In this document: piece after piece, positions 1 to 6,920 of the stretch | Position numbering within the stretch: the first letter of the stretch is position 1 | How the letters are laid out: each line of letters opens with the position of its first letter | From: Desulfobacterales bacterium | GTDB taxonomy: Bacteria; Desulfobacterota; Desulfobacteria; Desulfobacterales; UBA11574 | Reading direction: 5' to 3' | Length of the DNA stretch: 9,808 nt | Assembly (NCBI GenBank): GCA_030145595.1 | Contig: JAQYVG010000121.1 | Location: 1-9,808, forward strand | The notes under the pieces: generated by a model | The model's database searches: none | Told to the model about the DNA's origin: nothing | What the model saw: only the letters and a program-made list of their open reading frames with translations | Made by a program: the position numbers and the translations under genes

Positions 1-68
1 AAGGTTCAGGGTTCAAAGGTTCAAGGTTCAGTTTAAATCTGAACCGTGCCCAATAATAATGTAACCCG

Positions 69-90
69 ATTCGGCTGAGCTCGTCGCAGG
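69..90 (+). repeat. Palindromic insert A, core CTGAGCTCG
   Basis: The core TCGGCTGAGCTCGTCG is centred on the palindrome GAGCTC and breaks up the surrounding repeat block. It matches the reverse complement of the insert at 188-209 at about 17 of 22 positions, so the two are copies of one small element in opposite orientation. Confidence 0.5.
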
Positions 91-187
91 CTGGACGGGG
101 AACTGTGAACCCGGAAGCCAGTAATCAGTTATCAGTAACCAGTAGTGATCAGTTATCAGAAAACAGTATCCAGAACCCAGCATCCAG

Positions 188-209
188 ACTTCGGCGAGCT
201 CAGTCGAGT
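188..209 (-). repeat. Palindromic insert B, inverted copy of insert A
   Basis: Read on the - strand the core is TCGACTGAGCTCGCCG. It sits between CATCCAG (181-187) and TATCCAG (212-218), words of the surrounding ATCCAG-type array, as if inserted into it. Confidence 0.5.
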
Positions 210-422
210 CGTATCCAGCAAGCAGTGATTAGTGAACGCTGAACCCAGAACCCTGAACGCTGAACCCCGGAACCTAGACCGACCTAATGTCCAATTTATG
301 TGCAATCCCGCTGTATATTAGGTTTACGCTCATTTAGGGTTGGATTTTTTCCTCAATTACGGTAGGATTAACTGTCTTCACCTTTTTCATCCAATGTTAC
401 GAAAGAAGGAGCCTCTTCGAAT

Positions 423-1442
423 TTGCGAAAAACATGCGCCATTATAACAATATTCCTGTTCTTAATTATAACGATTTTATTCTGTCTTTATCTGGATCTT
501 CAAAGCTATGCCAACCAACCAGCTGCTGTCGAAACAGGGGAAAAGGTGGTGATGGTACTCCCGGGCCAGGGATTTAAGGCCTTTGCCCAGCGGCTGCATC
601 AAGAAGGAATTATTGACCACCCAGATAAATTCGCGCTGCTGGCACGCCTTAAAGGACATGATAAAAGTATAAAAGCCGGCGAATACAAGTTCTCCTCCGC
701 CATGCCGCCCGGTACAATCCTGTCAATACTGGTCAGTGGAAAGGTGCGCCTCTACAAATTTACCGTACCTGAAGGTTATAATCTTAAGCAAATTGCTTCA
801 CTTGCTGCCAGGTCAGGCTATGCAACCGACACCGATTTTTTTAAAGTTGCAACCGATGCCGCACTGGCGCATTCGATGGGGATTGAGGCTGAAACTTTCG
901 AGGGTTATCTTTTTCCGGATACGTATCACTTTCCCAAAGGCAGCAGCCCGGAGATGATCATATCTGCAATGGTAAAGCGTTTCTGGGCCGTGTTTGAGCC
1001 TGAATGGAAGAACCGGGCCAAAACCCTTAAACTCTCCGTTCACCAGGTAGTAACCCTTGCATCCTTGATCGAAAAGGAAACCGGCGCTGCCTTTGAGCGC
1101 CCTCTGATTGCATCGGTCTTCCACAATCGCCTCAAACGCCGCATGCGCCTTGAAACCGATCCTACTGTCATTTACGGCCTTAAGGATTATAACGGCAACC
1201 TTACGCGCAAACATTTATCCATGCCCACGCCCTATAACACCTATACGATTTCCGGGCTTCCTCCGGGACCGATTGCCAGCACCGGAATCGCTGCCATTAA
1301 AGCCGCCCTCTACCCGGCGGACACCCAGTTTCTATATTTTGTTTCCAAAAAAGACGGTACGCACCAGTTTTCAACCAATTTCAAAGACCACAATCGAGCA
1401 GTACAAAAATATCAATTGCGCAGAAGGAAAAAACATTTATGA
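423..1442 (+). CDS. mltG: Endolytic murein transglycosylase MltG (YceG family)
   Basis: MltG is an inner-membrane lytic transglycosylase that cuts nascent peptidoglycan glycan strands and is thought to end their elongation. The 339-residue protein has the family layout: a short cytoplasmic tail, one membrane segment (about residues 5-25), a LysM-like part (about 40-125, including FTVPEGYNLKQIA), then the YceG catalytic domain. The catalytic motif ASLIEKET places the active Glu at residue 217; NRL (235-237), LETDPTV (243-249) and the YNTY-SGLPPGPI segment (271-284) are also conserved. Length is normal (E. coli about 340). The start is TTG at 423, with AAGGAG at 406-411 eleven bases upstream; no in-frame ATG lies nearby. 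The stop overlaps the next start (ATGA), indicating translational coupling. Function is assigned with high confidence; only the start is less certain. Confidence 0.95.
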   Translation: MRKTCAIITIFLFLIITILFCLYLDLQSYANQPAAVETGEKVVMVLPGQGFKAFAQRLHQEGIIDHPDKFALLARLKGHDKSIKAGEYKFSSAMPPGTILSILVSGKVRLYKFTVPEGYNLKQIASLAARSGYATDTDFFKVATDAALAHSMGIEAETFEGYLFPDTYHFPKGSSPEMIISAMVKRFWAVFEPEWKNRAKTLKLSVHQVVTLASLIEKETGAAFERPLIASVFHNRLKRRMRLETDPTVIYGLKDYNGNLTRKHLSMPTPYNTYTISGLPPGPIASTGIAAIKAALYPADTQFLYFVSKKDGTHQFSTNFKDHNRAVQKYQLRRRKKHL

Positions 1443-2290
1443 AGGCCACGGCAGAAACCGACCCAAAGGCTCTTGTAAATACGACCTTAATCCGGGAAGC
1501 TGTCCTTGCAACAGTTGTCGAATCAAGGAAAAAGCTGACTCCGGCGGAATTGGAAAAGAGACTTGTACAAAATCTCGGAACCCGGAAAACAGCAATAAAA
1601 ACGGCGATACGAAAACTGGTAGATGACCGTGAGCTCATCTATTCCTATCATTATGGCTGTTCATTTCTGGAGCAATCTTTTAACAAACCGACTCGAATTT
1701 CGCCTCGGATTGTGATCAAACCGCCGGATACTAAATACAGGCCGGAATCGGATGAAGTCGTCATCAACATTCAGCCGGGAGTGTCATTCGGCAGCGGCGA
1801 ACATCCGACTACCAGATTGGCACTGCGGTCATTAGAACATGTTTTGTTTGACAGCGAATTTTACCGAGGCCAAAAGGACCTGCCGGCTCTTGATATCGGC
1901 ACGGGCTCAGGCATACTGGCGATTGCTGCCGCCAAATTAGGGGTAAAGCGCGTTGTGGGAGTTGATGTAGACCCTTGTGCCAGGGTGGAAGCCCAACAAA
2001 ACGGCCAGTTAAACAATCTTGAGCGTCGGCTCGAAATCCACGCGCAGCAAGTGGAAACCATCGATCAAAAATTTGGGCTTATTACGGCCAACCTGCGGTA
2101 CCCGACTCTTAAACGGCTGTCGCCATGCATCGCACAACTTTTAGAAATTGGAGGTGCTTGTATCGTTTCCGGCCTAAAAACAGACGAAGAGTCCGATCTT
2201 GTCAGGGTGTATTCGCAAAGCCGCTTAAATTGCGTCTGGAAAGCATATGAGAAAGACTGGGTGGGTCTGGTCTTTGAGCGTTTCCCCTAA
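1439..2290 (+). CDS. PrmA-like SAM-dependent methyltransferase with winged-helix-like N-terminus
   Basis: The C-terminal two thirds resemble ribosomal protein L11 methyltransferase (PrmA). IVIKPP (91-96) leads to PGVSFGSGEHPTT (113-125), the counterpart of the PrmA FGTGTHPTT loop. The SAM-binding motif LDIGTGSGILAIAAAKLG (151-168) is followed by the acidic end of strand 2 (GVDVDP, 174-179) and ITANLRYP (215-222), which corresponds to the PrmA VANI segment. Residues about 15-80 do not look like the L11-binding domain of PrmA. They read as a helix-turn-helix with a wing, from LTPAELEKRL to KLVDDRELIYSY. Length is 283 residues (E. coli PrmA 293). The start is supported by AAGGA at 1424-1428 and the ATGA overlap with mltG. 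The methyltransferase fold is confident; the substrate could be L11 or another protein. I leave the symbol blank because the N-terminus differs. Confidence 0.85.
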   Translation: MKATAETDPKALVNTTLIREAVLATVVESRKKLTPAELEKRLVQNLGTRKTAIKTAIRKLVDDRELIYSYHYGCSFLEQSFNKPTRISPRIVIKPPDTKYRPESDEVVINIQPGVSFGSGEHPTTRLALRSLEHVLFDSEFYRGQKDLPALDIGTGSGILAIAAAKLGVKRVVGVDVDPCARVEAQQNGQLNNLERRLEIHAQQVETIDQKFGLITANLRYPTLKRLSPCIAQLLEIGGACIVSGLKTDEESDLVRVYSQSRLNCVWKAYEKDWVGLVFERFP

Positions 2291-2320
2291 TCCGGGAAAC
2301 CGAACCAAAAAAATATTTAT

Positions 2321-2352
2321 CACGAAAGCACGAAATTTCGAAAACACGAAAA
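2321..2352 (+). repeat. CACGAAA direct repeat
   Basis: Units CACGAAAG, CACGAAAT, TCGAAAA and CACGAAAA follow one another just after the methyltransferase gene. This is a degenerate 7-8 bp array of the kind scattered through many environmental genomes. No hairpin strong enough for a terminator is visible. Confidence 0.6.
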
Positions 2353-2405
2353 TTATAACCCGGGCAAATAGTGATTACTATAAAGGATCGTCTGGAAAGG
2401 CAAGA

Positions 2406-2465
2406 AAATCCTGTAAATCCTGGCTTGCCGCGGCGTAGCTTTAGCGAAGACGGGTAGATCCTGTC
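2406..2465 (+). repeat. ATCCTG array interrupted by a REP-like element
   Basis: The words AAATCCTGTAAATCCTG (2406-2422) and GATCCTGTC (2457-2465) look like two halves of one ATCCTG-type repeat array. Between them (2423-2456) lies a 34-bp segment with the core GGCGTAGCTTTAGCGAAGAC and a trailing GGG. It matches the elements at 3531-3560, 7078-7109 and 7129-7160. The inserted piece lies 24-57 bases upstream of the nagZ start. Confidence 0.6.
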
Positions 2466-2479
2466 TAAATAAAGAATAG

Positions 2480-3496
2480 ATGACGCAGACAATGGATATT
2501 ACAACATACTCAGATGCACAGCTGGCCGGACAGCGCCTCATGGTCGGCTTTGAAAGCACTCAATTTGGCCGGGAACTTGAGTTTCTTATCGATGAAATAA
2601 AAGTCGGCGGCATCATTCTATTTGCAAGAAATTTAATCGATCCCGGGCAAATCAAACATCTGTGCTTCCAGGCGCAGGAATACGCCCGCTCGAGAGGGCA
2701 GCCGCCCCTGCTCATCGCCATCGACCAGGAAGGCGGCCAGGTAGCCAGACTCAAAAAACCTTTTACCCGGTTTGCAGGAAATCCTGCGATGGAAAGCCGC
2801 CTGGATGCCGAACGCTTTGCTCAAATTACGGCAGCAGAACTTGCCGAGGTCGGCATCAATATGAACATGGCGCCGGTTTTGGATGTTGCCTTCCACGGCC
2901 CCGAAAGCATCATGGACGGCAGGTCCTTCGGACACGACCCGCTGTGGGTTGCAGATCTGGGAACGACGGTTATCGAGCATCTGCAGAAAAGCGGGATCAT
3001 GGCGGTTGCCAAACACTTCCCGGGAATCGGACGCACAACCCTCGATTCACACCTTGACAGGCCCGACCTTGATATCGACCTTAACACATTAAAAGCAACA
3101 GACCTTTTACCGTTTGAAGCTGCCATACAGTCTAAGGTAGCCGGAATCATGCTGGCGCACATACGTTACCAAAAGCTTGACGCCCTGTGGCCGGCAAGTC
3201 TGTCACCGCTTATCGCCGGGGATTTTCTGCGCAATCGTATGGGGTTTGACGGCATCGTTTTAACAGACGACCTGGACATGGGCGCCATTAAAAAGCATTA
3301 CGACATCAAAAGCGCCATTCACCAGATATTGCTCGCTGATATCGACGTGGCCCTGATTTGCCGCAGCCGACCGGATATCGAAAACGCATTTAATGAAATA
3401 TTGAATTCCCTGGCAAGTTCGCAAACTCTAAAATTAAAAGGAGAAGAATCCGCAGGACGGATACTGAAACTGAAAAGAAAATACCTAACGAGATGA
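2480..3496 (+). CDS. nagZ: Beta-N-acetylglucosaminidase NagZ (glycoside hydrolase family 3)
   Basis: NagZ is a cytoplasmic enzyme of peptidoglycan recycling that removes GlcNAc from GlcNAc-1,6-anhydroMurNAc peptides. No signal peptide is visible, as expected. GH3 landmarks are GGIILFARN (43-51), AIDQEGGQVARL (80-91), NMNMAPVLDV (127-136), KHFPGIG (178-184), the Asp-x-His dyad at D189/H191 in LDSH, and LTDDLDMGAI (261-270) with the probable nucleophile D263. The 338-residue length is normal for single-domain NagZ. The usual KHFPGHGDT reads KHFPGIGRT here, but the downstream DSH dyad is intact, so activity is expected. ATG 2480 and in-frame ATG 2492 are both possible; neither has a clear Shine-Dalgarno sequence, and the upstream region is repeat-derived. 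It lies 189 bp after the methyltransferase gene, so an operon with mltG is possible but unproven. Confidence 0.93.
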   Translation: MTQTMDITTYSDAQLAGQRLMVGFESTQFGRELEFLIDEIKVGGIILFARNLIDPGQIKHLCFQAQEYARSRGQPPLLIAIDQEGGQVARLKKPFTRFAGNPAMESRLDAERFAQITAAELAEVGINMNMAPVLDVAFHGPESIMDGRSFGHDPLWVADLGTTVIEHLQKSGIMAVAKHFPGIGRTTLDSHLDRPDLDIDLNTLKATDLLPFEAAIQSKVAGIMLAHIRYQKLDALWPASLSPLIAGDFLRNRMGFDGIVLTDDLDMGAIKKHYDIKSAIHQILLADIDVALICRSRPDIENAFNEILNSLASSQTLKLKGEESAGRILKLKRKYLTR

Positions 3497-3577
3497 GTTG
3501 CGGGTTACGAGTTACGGGTTGCGGGTTACCCAGGCTTCGCCTGAAGGCTACGCCGGGCAAGCGGGTTGCGGGTTGCC
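3497..3577 (+). repeat. 7-bp GTTRCGR tandem array interrupted by a REP-like element
   Basis: Directly after the nagZ stop come the units GTTGCGG, GTTACGA, GTTACGG, GTTGCGG and GTTACC (3497-3530). After a 30-bp interruption the array resumes with GCGG, GTTGCGG and GTTGCC (3561-3577). The interruption (3531-3560) is an inverted copy of the GGCGTAGC element. On the - strand it reads GGCGTAGCCTTCAGGCGAAG, and it contains the hairpin CAGGC-TTC-GCCTG (+ strand, 3531-3543). The remaining bases to 3690 are AT-rich and hold the leader of the next gene. Confidence 0.7.
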
Positions 3578-3690
3578 ATTTCTGTATTTAGATTTCAAAA
3601 AAATATGATTTCTATGATATTATTATATAAGCGGCCACGCCTGCTCCTGTGATCCCTGCCAAAACTTACAACCATAACCGGTGAACTGCC

Positions 3691-4518
3691 ATGCGATTAA
3701 GACCTCTGATCCTTTTATTGCCGGTTTTATTACTGTACGGCCATATGTGTTCTAAAGCGCTTGCCCAAGAGGCTGAGGTGGCGCCAATCAATTTCGCCTA
3801 TGCCACCTGGATTGGCAGTGGATACTACCAGCTTGCAGACCGCAAATTGTATGTGTTGCGTATACCGCTAGCCATTCCCCTCAGGGCTGTGAATGATGAC
3901 CATTGGGGGATTAACTTGCTGCTGCCCGTCACTTTTGCTTATGAACAATTCGATTCTATTTTTTTAGATTCCATTACTGATGATAACCCGGGCACTGCCT
4001 TTGTGCCGGGTGTCGAGGTACAGATTCCGGTTAGCAAAAACTGGATTCTGAAACCGTTTGGGCAAATTGGTATCGGATACAGCGAGTCGACGACCACCTA
4101 TATCTATGGCGGCGGCATTAAAAGCCTTTATAGTTTTCAGCGGGGCAGGGTAGATTTTGGCCTCGGGAATTCGTTGGTCTTCGCTGGCGAAGATGCCACC
4201 GGAAACAGCGAAGACGAAGGTTTTTCGATGTTCCAGGTCGGGCTGGATGCGCGCCATTTAATAAACTTTTCTACAGGAAATCGAGATGCCGATATCGGCA
4301 GCTATGTTGTTGTTTCCCAATTTCTGGATACACTTGATTTTTTCGGAATCAACGGGGAGGTATCCCAGAGGACGAGGGCACTTGTCCAGATCGGGCTAAC
4401 CCTGGGCATAGATCCACCAGTTACTTTGCTAGGCATCGATTTTTCCTGTGTCGGCATTGATTATACGTTTGGAAAAGATTTTAGCGGTATTGGTCTTAAT
4501 CTCGGATTCCCATTTTAG
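3691..4518 (+). CDS. Predicted outer-membrane beta-barrel protein, function unknown
   Basis: I do not recognise a named family. The 275-residue product has a clear signal peptide: Arg-containing n-region, Leu-rich core (residues 6-16), and likely cleavage after ALA (23-25) before Gln26. There is no lipobox. The mature part has alternating hydrophobic and polar residues, many Gly and aromatic residues, and short turns such as GSGYYQL, GQIGIGYSES and FGLGNSLVF. It ends in GIGLNLGFPF with a terminal Phe, the usual signal for insertion by the BAM machinery. These point to a small barrel in the outer membrane. GGTGA at 3680-3684, six bases before ATG, supports the start. It stands alone, 194 bp after nagZ and 261 bp before the next likely start. 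A transport, adhesion or structural role cannot be distinguished. Confidence 0.75.
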   Translation: MRLRPLILLLPVLLLYGHMCSKALAQEAEVAPINFAYATWIGSGYYQLADRKLYVLRIPLAIPLRAVNDDHWGINLLLPVTFAYEQFDSIFLDSITDDNPGTAFVPGVEVQIPVSKNWILKPFGQIGIGYSESTTTYIYGGGIKSLYSFQRGRVDFGLGNSLVFAGEDATGNSEDEGFSMFQVGLDARHLINFSTGNRDADIGSYVVVSQFLDTLDFFGINGEVSQRTRALVQIGLTLGIDPPVTLLGIDFSCVGIDYTFGKDFSGIGLNLGFPF

Positions 4519-4667
4519 GTGTAAATTGGGTGGACCTAAAGCTTGAGCCTATATCAACTATGGTACCTATGCCTTTTTGATGTTAGCCTCATCGGGTTCT
4601 TAAACCCTAATTGATCGTAAACAAGACGGAGAACAATCACTTATCAAGGGCAGAGTTGTTACGGCTC

Positions 4668-4673
4668 TATAAT
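4668..4673 (+). promoter_or_regulatory. Possible -10 element upstream of the lipoprotein cassette
   Basis: TATAAT matches the sigma-70 -10 consensus exactly and lies 106 bp before the likely lipoprotein start, in a gene-free stretch where a promoter is expected. No good -35 is found at 16-18 bp spacing, and there is no extended TGn, so this remains tentative. Confidence 0.3.
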
Positions 4674-4718
4674 TTGTTATTGAACGGAGATGATTTGAGA
4701 AGAGTCAAAATTATCAAT

Positions 4719-4746
4719 GGTGTGTCTCACTGAAACACACCCTTTT
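4719..4746 (+). terminator. Hairpin plus short T-run before the lipoprotein gene
   Basis: GGTGTGT (4719-4725) pairs perfectly with ACACACC (4735-4741) around a 9-nt loop and is followed by CTTTT. It could be a weak terminator for the barrel-protein gene, though 200 bp after its stop. If transcription starts near the TATAAT at 4668, it would be a leader hairpin or attenuator of the following cassette. The stem is short and the T-run only four bases. Confidence 0.35.
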
Positions 4747-4779
4747 AAACCCGGATTTCACAAGTCAAAAGGGAACCAA

Positions 4780-5274
4780 ATGAAATCACAAAAATTTATC
4801 TTAATGCTCTTGTTGTTTGTTGCCTTTACTTTTACGATGGCCAGCTGTGCTGCCACCGTTGCATACTCGGGCGAGCCGAAAGATATTCCCATTCTTCAAA
4901 AGTGGAGCGGTGACTATCCGATTGTTCATCTAAAATGGTTGCCCGAAGGCCGGCAAAAATCGCGCAGCGGCTATATTGGTGACGCTGCAATTTTCGCCAC
5001 TGTTTGGAAGGCATTCAAACCTGGAGAGAAAACACCTGAAGTGGATTTCAGCAGGAATTTTATTGTATTTTCTCGCAATGTGGACTTCTACAACCGCACA
5101 TCCATATTCAAGATTACCCTGAAGGATGGCGTGATCAAGATCCTTGCCATGGAGACCCGGTCGGCGCTGCCGATCGAAGACAAAGTCGCAATGGCCATGG
5201 CTGTGATTCCGCGTGCCGGAGTGGAGTCCATCCAAGTTGGAAACGAGCAGATTCCGGTATCGGCGGACAATTAA
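4780..5274 (+). CDS. Exported lipoprotein of unknown function
   Basis: Likely 164 residues. An open frame continues upstream to ATG 4717, but ATG 4780 is preferred: AAAAGGGA ends five bases before it, and the protein then opens as a proper signal (MKSQKF, then a Leu/Phe-rich core). The lipobox MASC (20-23) makes Cys23 the predicted lipidated residue. The following Ala is not the inner-membrane-retaining Asp, which suggests outer-membrane sorting. The mature part has VDFSRNFIVFSRNVDFYNR (88-106), ILAMETRSALPIEDKVAMA (121-139) and AVIPRAGVESI (141-151). These look like a conserved small alpha/beta domain. It faintly recalls the PrcB C-terminal domain, but I cannot support that identification. 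The next start is 15 nt after the stop, so the two are probably co-transcribed. Confidence 0.8.
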   Translation: MKSQKFILMLLLFVAFTFTMASCAATVAYSGEPKDIPILQKWSGDYPIVHLKWLPEGRQKSRSGYIGDAAIFATVWKAFKPGEKTPEVDFSRNFIVFSRNVDFYNRTSIFKITLKDGVIKILAMETRSALPIEDKVAMAMAVIPRAGVESIQVGNEQIPVSADN

Positions 5275-5289
5275 AAGGTGAGGCGCCTC

Positions 5290-6447
5290 ATGAAAAAGAA
5301 TCTACTCATAGGGATGTTTGCCTGTTTTTTTGTCATCGGCGGCGTCATCTCATTTGGTGGTGCCAAGATGGATGATGCCAGGATTGTGAACTTATCAGCA
5401 ACTGATCCGCTGAATGCTACCTATATGGTCGAGGGTCAAAAAATACGATTGATCGATGGCCGTAGTGAAACAGAATCTGTGCCCGGTTCGGCAACCAAAG
5501 TCATCACCTCAGTGTTTGGTAAGCCGGTCTATGGAAACATCGACGGCGAGGGTGATGTGGACGCTGCGCTGATTTTAACGTACGATTCCGGGGGCAGCGG
5601 AACCTTCTACTATGTCGCGGCCGCGCTCGACGTAAACGGTTTTTATCTTGGTACCCGTGCAATACTTCTCGGTGACCGGGTAGCGCCAAAAAATATCAGT
5701 GTACGCAACGGTGTGATCGTTGCGAATTATGCCGACCGTAGACTGGACGAACCGATGGCTGTTTCACCGTCGGTCGGCCGGTCGAAGTACTTGACTCTCG
5801 AGCGCAACGTGTTGAAAGAGATAGCTCCTCTTGACGATGGAGAACAGGTTCTGGATGGTTGGGTAACTATTGGCCACGAAGTGCGATCGTTTATACCGTG
5901 TTCGCCGGCAAGAGAACTTTGGCTTCCGGGAAATTCACCGGCGTTGAATGAAGTTGTGGCAGCCTATCGAAAAGCACTCCCCGGTCCAATGCCGTACACG
6001 CCTCTTTTTATGACCCTCGCCGGCAAAATTGCCAAGCCTCCAACTGATGGATTTGGGGCGGATTACGAAGCGTCGTTTTTTGCTGCGCAGCTTGTTCAGA
6101 TGTTTCCACAGGGAAACTGCAAGAGCGGTTTGATCTATGTGGAATCTCCATTGCCGGGCTCACGGGTGGCATCACCCCTCAGAATCCGTGGGCATGCAAG
6201 GGGCAAATGGTTTTTTGAGGGGGATTTCCCCATTGTCCTTGCGGATGCAAACGGGAAATTTATCACCCAAGGGTATGCCACCGCAAAAAAAGGTTGGATG
6301 ACTGAAATGTTCGTACCATTTGAATCAGTGATTAAATTCAAACCGCCGCGTTCCGGTAGTAAGGGCACCCTTGTTCTCAAAAAAAACAATCCAACCGACC
6401 GGCCGGAATTCGATGATGTACTGGAAATACCGGTTTTTTTTAAATGA
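5290..6447 (+). CDS. Exported protein with C-terminal Gmad2 immunoglobulin-like domain
   Basis: Likely 385 residues from ATG 5290, preceded by GGTGAGG at 5277-5283. The in-frame GTG at 5278 would lie in that ribosome-binding region and is less likely. Residues 1-25 are a signal peptide (MKKN, hydrophobic 5-23, AxA-like end). Residues 75-135 contain YGNIDGEGDVDAALILTY and GTFYYVAAAL, a conserved-looking beta-rich part with a DxDGxGDxD-like acidic loop. Residues 190-275 contain GHEVRSFIPC and a WLPG segment, of unknown fold. Residues 282-384 match Gmad2 closely: IYVESPLPGSRVASPLRIRG, RGKWFFEGDFPIVLADANGK, GWMTEMFVPFE, LVLKKNNP, and a final LEIPVFF. Gmad2 was named from spore germination proteins but is widespread in exported bacterial proteins. 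The role here is unknown; it is probably periplasmic or surface-exposed. Confidence 0.85.
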   Translation: MKKNLLIGMFACFFVIGGVISFGGAKMDDARIVNLSATDPLNATYMVEGQKIRLIDGRSETESVPGSATKVITSVFGKPVYGNIDGEGDVDAALILTYDSGGSGTFYYVAAALDVNGFYLGTRAILLGDRVAPKNISVRNGVIVANYADRRLDEPMAVSPSVGRSKYLTLERNVLKEIAPLDDGEQVLDGWVTIGHEVRSFIPCSPARELWLPGNSPALNEVVAAYRKALPGPMPYTPLFMTLAGKIAKPPTDGFGADYEASFFAAQLVQMFPQGNCKSGLIYVESPLPGSRVASPLRIRGHARGKWFFEGDFPIVLADANGKFITQGYATAKKGWMTEMFVPFESVIKFKPPRSGSKGTLVLKKNNPTDRPEFDDVLEIPVFFK

Positions 6448-6521
6448 TCAATCATTCAGTCAGATTCCATCCCTACGACCGAAGTGGAGCTTATCTAAAA
6501 AAAATATGGGCCGAAACAAAT

Positions 6522-6920
6522 ATGATGTACCATTATAGACGCTTAGTTTTTCTGTCATTGCTGCTAACATTCGGATATGCCGCGTTTTTCATCGGTCAAG
6601 GATCGGCAAGTGCTGATTCTTGGCAGAAAGTTACTTTTGATATGAGCCGGTTGGATGAAAATGGTCTCTATGGGCCTCCAAACGGAAAACGCGCACTTTC
6701 ATACGAATTCTGCATTCCAAATACAAAGAAGCATAAAGCTGAAGTAAAGAGAATTGATTCGACGATTCAGTTTATACCTGTATCACCAGGACGCATCGGA
6801 TGTGATAGGCATGAATGTCTTTGTATCGGTTCGACGCATCAAAAGGATTTCAAGTTGGTCTTACAAAACTTGGTAGGCTTGGAATACGTGAAGCTTATTA
6901 ATGAATGCTTTTTTGAATAG
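6522..6920 (+). CDS. Small exported protein with conserved cysteines, function unknown
   Basis: From ATG 6522 the product is 132 residues: a signal peptide (YHYRR, hydrophobic core, ASA before Asp) and a mature domain of about 100 residues. The mature domain has GLYGPPNGKRALSYEFCIP, GRIGC, ECLCIGSTHQ and a final NECFFE, with five cysteines in all. The motifs look conserved, and I believe related small proteins exist in other bacteria, but I cannot name the family. The frame is open back to ATG 6444, which overlaps the previous stop as ATGA. That start would put 26 extra residues before the signal peptide, so I prefer 6522, although neither start has a good ribosome-binding site. Disulfides are likely in the periplasm. 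It is the third gene of the exported-protein cassette. Confidence 0.7.
   Translation: MMYHYRRLVFLSLLLTFGYAAFFIGQGSASADSWQKVTFDMSRLDENGLYGPPNGKRALSYEFCIPNTKKHKAEVKRIDSTIQFIPVSPGRIGCDRHECLCIGSTHQKDFKLVLQNLVGLEYVKLINECFFE

Larger units (their letters stand above)
1..274. repeat. Gene-free block of degenerate direct repeats
   Basis: Three kinds of short degenerate repeat follow one another. Positions 3-31 are units of GGTTCA with one or two spacer bases, ending in the perfect inverted repeat GGTTCAG / CTGAACC (25-31 and 39-45, 7-nt loop). Positions 120-187 are units like CAGTAATCAG, CAGTTATCAG and ATCCAG. Positions 234-274 are units like GAACGCT, GAACCCA and GAACCCC. Two palindromic inserts (69-90 and 188-209) interrupt the block. 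No reading frame of useful length or RNA gene is visible. Such word repeats are common between genes in environmental Desulfobacterota genomes (general knowledge, not checked here). Positions 275-422 show only the leader of the next gene, with no convincing -35/-10 pair. Confidence 0.75.

Noticed and set aside
1..274. CRISPR array
   Set aside because: The repeats are 6-10 bp, degenerate and without regular unique spacers; there is no 23-40 bp conserved repeat.
813..1214. Open frame on the - strand inside mltG
   Set aside because: It lies wholly antisense to a well-conserved gene, with no family features or ribosome-binding site; the other antisense frames in this window are the same.
4717..4779. 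Longer N-terminus for the lipoprotein from ATG 4717
   Set aside because: It would bury the signal peptide 21 residues inside, and ATG 4717 overlaps the 4719-4741 hairpin; ATG 4780 has a ribosome-binding site and a direct lipoprotein signal.
4519..4779. Small RNA gene
   Set aside because: A TATAAT and a hairpin 50 bp later could suggest a short transcript, but there is no -35 and the T-run is weak, so a leader of the next gene is simpler.
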